Source: Alphaproteobacteria bacterium (GTDB lineage Bacteria > Pseudomonadota > Alphaproteobacteria > JABSOH01 > JABAAW01). Taken from it: a stretch of 5,672 bases of DNA. This document shows positions 4,386-5,672 of this stretch, one piece after another. Under the pieces are notes generated by a model. That model saw nothing but the letters and a program-made list of their open reading frames with translations, searched no databases and was not told where the DNA came from. The stretch lies in contig JABAAD010000045.1 of the NCBI GenBank assembly GCA_014238935.1, positions 1 to 5,672 of the forward strand, read 5' to 3'. A program made the translations under genes and the position numbers. Numbering within the stretch: the first letter of the stretch is position 1; each line of letters opens with the position of its first letter.

Positions 4386-5672
4386 ATGAAACGAACGCTC
4401 ATCTTGCGACAGAGACACTTTTTGGTTCTCTTGTCGACTCTCTTGGCGGGCGGCTTGAGGAACCTGCTCTCGTTCTTGCTGACGCTCGCTTTCTTCCTAT
4501 GCCTGCTGCTCGCGCTGCAAAGCGAACGAATCGACAAGGTCGCGCGATGGCTGGAGGCACCCCCAACCGCGCGCGCGCGCGCGCTCGAAACATGGCTTGC
4601 AAAAAGCGACATCGTGCAGCGCGTCTCCATCGCAAGCGTCGATGCAGACCACGACGCGCACAAGTTGCTTGTCTCCGATGCCTCTTTCCTACTCGCTTCA
4701 GGAATCAAGGCGCGTTTCCAAAGCATCGCCTTCTTGCCACGTAGCTTGCACGTACAAGGCTTGCAGATCGTCGTTCCGACAAAAAAGCAAGGACGCGCAA
4801 CAACAGAGAAGACAGCAGAGGAGAGGCAGAAGGTGCTTTCGCAAAAATTTTGGCACAAACTCGTGCAACAAGCAGGGTTCTTCTCATCGCTACTACCCAA
4901 GCAAACCCTAACGCTCGAAGACAGCGTCATCCTGATCGAAGACAACGAAAATATCTCCAAAAATATCTTGCTGGGACAGCCCTTGCTACGCTTGCGCTTC
5001 GACAAGATCGAAGCAAACAATCGCAACGGACTGACTTGGCGCGGGCGCGGCACTGCCGAGGTGGGACGCGCAGAAGCACACCGTCTCGTCCTCACCGGCA
5101 ACTATGCAACCGCATCGAAAAGGCTGTTCCAGTCGCTGCGCATCGAAAATTTCTCGCCGCAAGAAATGCTCCACCTCATCGCTCGCACAGAAGAGAACAA
5201 AAGCTTTGATGCGTTCAAGGCGCAAAAATCAACGACGCAAGAATCAACGCAAGAATCAACGCAAGAATCAACGATGCGAGTGTCGAAGTCGACGCGCTTG
5301 TGGTTGGAAGGGAAAGGACAACTTTCGATCGATTATCGCTTCGATCTCAGAGAAAACCAAAGCTGGTTCAGGATGCGCTTCGCGCGCAACACTACCCTCG
5401 AGACGCTTGACAAAAAAGCCACCCTCTCCTTCAACCGTTCGATCGACATCCGTCGAACGGGCTTGTCGAACACAGTGATCGCCTTTCGCGCTTTGCCGCT
5501 CGGCATCGTCCGCCACGCGAGCGACCTATTTTCCGCCCGTCTCCCGTTCAAGACGCTGCCCTTCCGATTGTCAGGGCTCGCATCGGGAAGTCTGTCGCTA
5601 CGACAGCAGCGACAGACTCCCAATCGGTTCTTGGGACAGCTTTCGCTGGAGCAGCCGCGCTTTCGCTGGAAC
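4386..5672 (+). CDS. AsmA-like (DUF3971/YhdP-type) membrane-anchored envelope protein, N-terminal 429 residues
   Basis: The frame runs open from ATG 4386 to the window end, so this is the front of a larger protein. A basic N-terminus (MKRTLILRQRH) and a hydrophobic segment at about 26-44 suggest an inner-membrane anchor with the rest in the periplasm. The soluble part follows the style of large AsmA-like proteins thought to bridge the envelope and help move phospholipids. Visible traits are a stretch ending FLPRSLHVQGLQIVV (116-130), TLTLEDSVILIED (174-186), alternating beta-like segments (RGTAEVG...RLVLTGNY, 221-240) and LRIENFSPQEML (251-262). A Lys/Glu-rich region (about 133-155) and a QEST repeat (285-296) are probably disordered. 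AGGA at 4378-4381 supports this start. An in-frame ATG at 4350 lacks such a site, and the frame is closed upstream by TAA at 4317-4319. The family assignment rests on pattern resemblance only. Another large membrane-anchored periplasmic protein remains possible. Confidence 0.6.
   Translation, partial: MKRTLILRQRHFLVLLSTLLAGGLRNLLSFLLTLAFFLCLLLALQSERIDKVARWLEAPPTARARALETWLAKSDIVQRVSIASVDADHDAHKLLVSDASFLLASGIKARFQSIAFLPRSLHVQGLQIVVPTKKQGRATTEKTAEERQKVLSQKFWHKLVQQAGFFSSLLPKQTLTLEDSVILIEDNENISKNILLGQPLLRLRFDKIEANNRNGLTWRGRGTAEVGRAEAHRLVLTGNYATASKRLFQSLRIENFSPQEMLHLIARTEENKSFDAFKAQKSTTQESTQESTQESTMRVSKSTRLWLEGKGQLSIDYRFDLRENQSWFRMRFARNTTLETLDKKATLSFNRSIDIRRTGLSNTVIAFRALPLGIVRHASDLFSARLPFKTLPFRLSGLASGSLSLRQQRQTPNRFLGQLSLEQPRFRWN
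4568..4584. repeat. (CG)8 dinucleotide run
   Basis: Seventeen bases of uninterrupted alternating C and G encode part of TARARAL (residues 61-67) in the AsmA-like protein. Such runs are classic Z-DNA formers in vitro and can gain or lose units. A two-base change would shift the frame and truncate the protein near its anchor. Confidence 0.85.
5238..5273. repeat. 12-bp tandem repeat, three perfect units, in the AsmA-like gene
   Basis: CAAGAATCAACG occurs three times without change (5238-5249, 5250-5261, 5262-5273), encoding QEST three times. A further degenerate copy, CAAAAATCAACG, lies at 5223-5234, separated by one extra ACG codon. The perfect identity suggests recent expansion, and the peptide looks like a flexible linker. 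Confidence 0.92.
5435..5460. repeat. 8-bp inverted repeat inside the AsmA-like gene
   Basis: CCGTTCGA (5435-5442) is exactly complementary to TCGAACGG (5453-5460), with a 10-base loop between. It lies fully within coding sequence (around residues 350-359). No T-run follows, so it is not an intrinsic terminator. Confidence 0.7.
5585..5621. repeat. Long inverted repeat (14-bp stem with one bulge) inside the AsmA-like gene
   Basis: AGTCTGTCGCT (5589-5599) pairs perfectly with AGCGACAGACT (5608-5618) across an 8-base loop. GGG (5585-5587) can add three pairs with CCC (5619-5621) if A5588 bulges. The left arm also contains CTGTCG (5592-5597), which can pair instead with a nearer CGACAG (5601-5606) over a 3-base loop, so two folds compete. 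The segment encodes the GSLSLRQQRQTP stretch (401-412). No T-run follows. Confidence 0.8.
5639..5670. repeat. 12-bp direct repeat at the window end
   Basis: GCTTTCGCTGGA occurs at 5639-5650 and again at 5659-5670. The offset is 20 bases, so the two copies are read in different frames of the AsmA-like gene (LSLE versus FRWN). The window ends two bases later, so further copies cannot be excluded. Confidence 0.75.

Noticed and set aside
4340..5101. 253-codon minus-strand frame opposite the AsmA-like gene
   Set aside because: It has no domain features and no clear ribosome site, while the plus-strand frame starts with AGGA-ATG and a membrane anchor and stays open for 429 codons.
5223..5273. CRISPR-like or other interspersed repeat array
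   Set aside because: The units are directly adjacent 12-mers in frame with the gene, with no spacers; it is a simple coding tandem repeat.
5585..5625. Intrinsic terminator at the long inverted repeat
   Set aside because: It lies inside an open coding frame, and no T-run follows the stem on either strand.

Overview
The window reads as ordinary chromosomal DNA from a moderately GC-rich proteobacterium. An alphaproteobacterium is the best guess: the TruB core (GHAGTLDP, then an ATKTVSYAMEGTKVY-type stretch and RWGE..TDD) and the AsmA-like gene resemble alphaproteobacterial versions. This placement is inference from recognised protein style, not from a search. Genes are tightly packed, with gaps of about 30 to 140 bases. 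No transposase, integrase, phage gene, CRISPR array, rRNA or tRNA was seen.

Layout, left to right. (1) Bases 1-818, minus strand: truB (tRNA pseudouridine-55 synthase), 272 codons visible, 3' end cut off by the window edge. (2) Bases 819-955: a divergent intergenic stretch holding a polypurine tract, a 15-bp tandem duplication and a TACAAT hexamer. (3) Bases 956-1777 and 1774-2976, plus strand: mnmC1 and mnmC2. These are the methyltransferase and FAD-oxidoreductase halves of MnmC, present as two genes overlapping by ATGA. (4) Bases 2977-3009: a 33-base convergent gap largely filled by a perfect 13-bp tandem duplication. (5) Bases 3010-4260, minus strand: a 12-helix MFS transporter of unknown substrate. 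(6) Bases 4261-4385: a divergent gap. (7) Bases 4386 to the window end, plus strand: the first 429 residues of a large membrane-anchored protein that looks AsmA/DUF3971-like.

Functionally, the left half carries two tRNA-modification activities. TruB acts on U55 of the T-loop; MnmC1/MnmC2 perform the last two steps of mnm5(s2)U34 synthesis at the wobble position. The right half carries two envelope proteins with no obvious link to tRNA modification.

I see no convincing new multi-gene system. The main oddity is at sequence level. Six head-to-tail duplications of 12-15 bp lie within 5.7 kb, and all four inside genes have periods divisible by three. There are also several strong inverted repeats inside coding sequence, notably a GTAC-rich cluster in mnmC1 and a 14-bp stem with a competing alternative fold in the AsmA-like gene.
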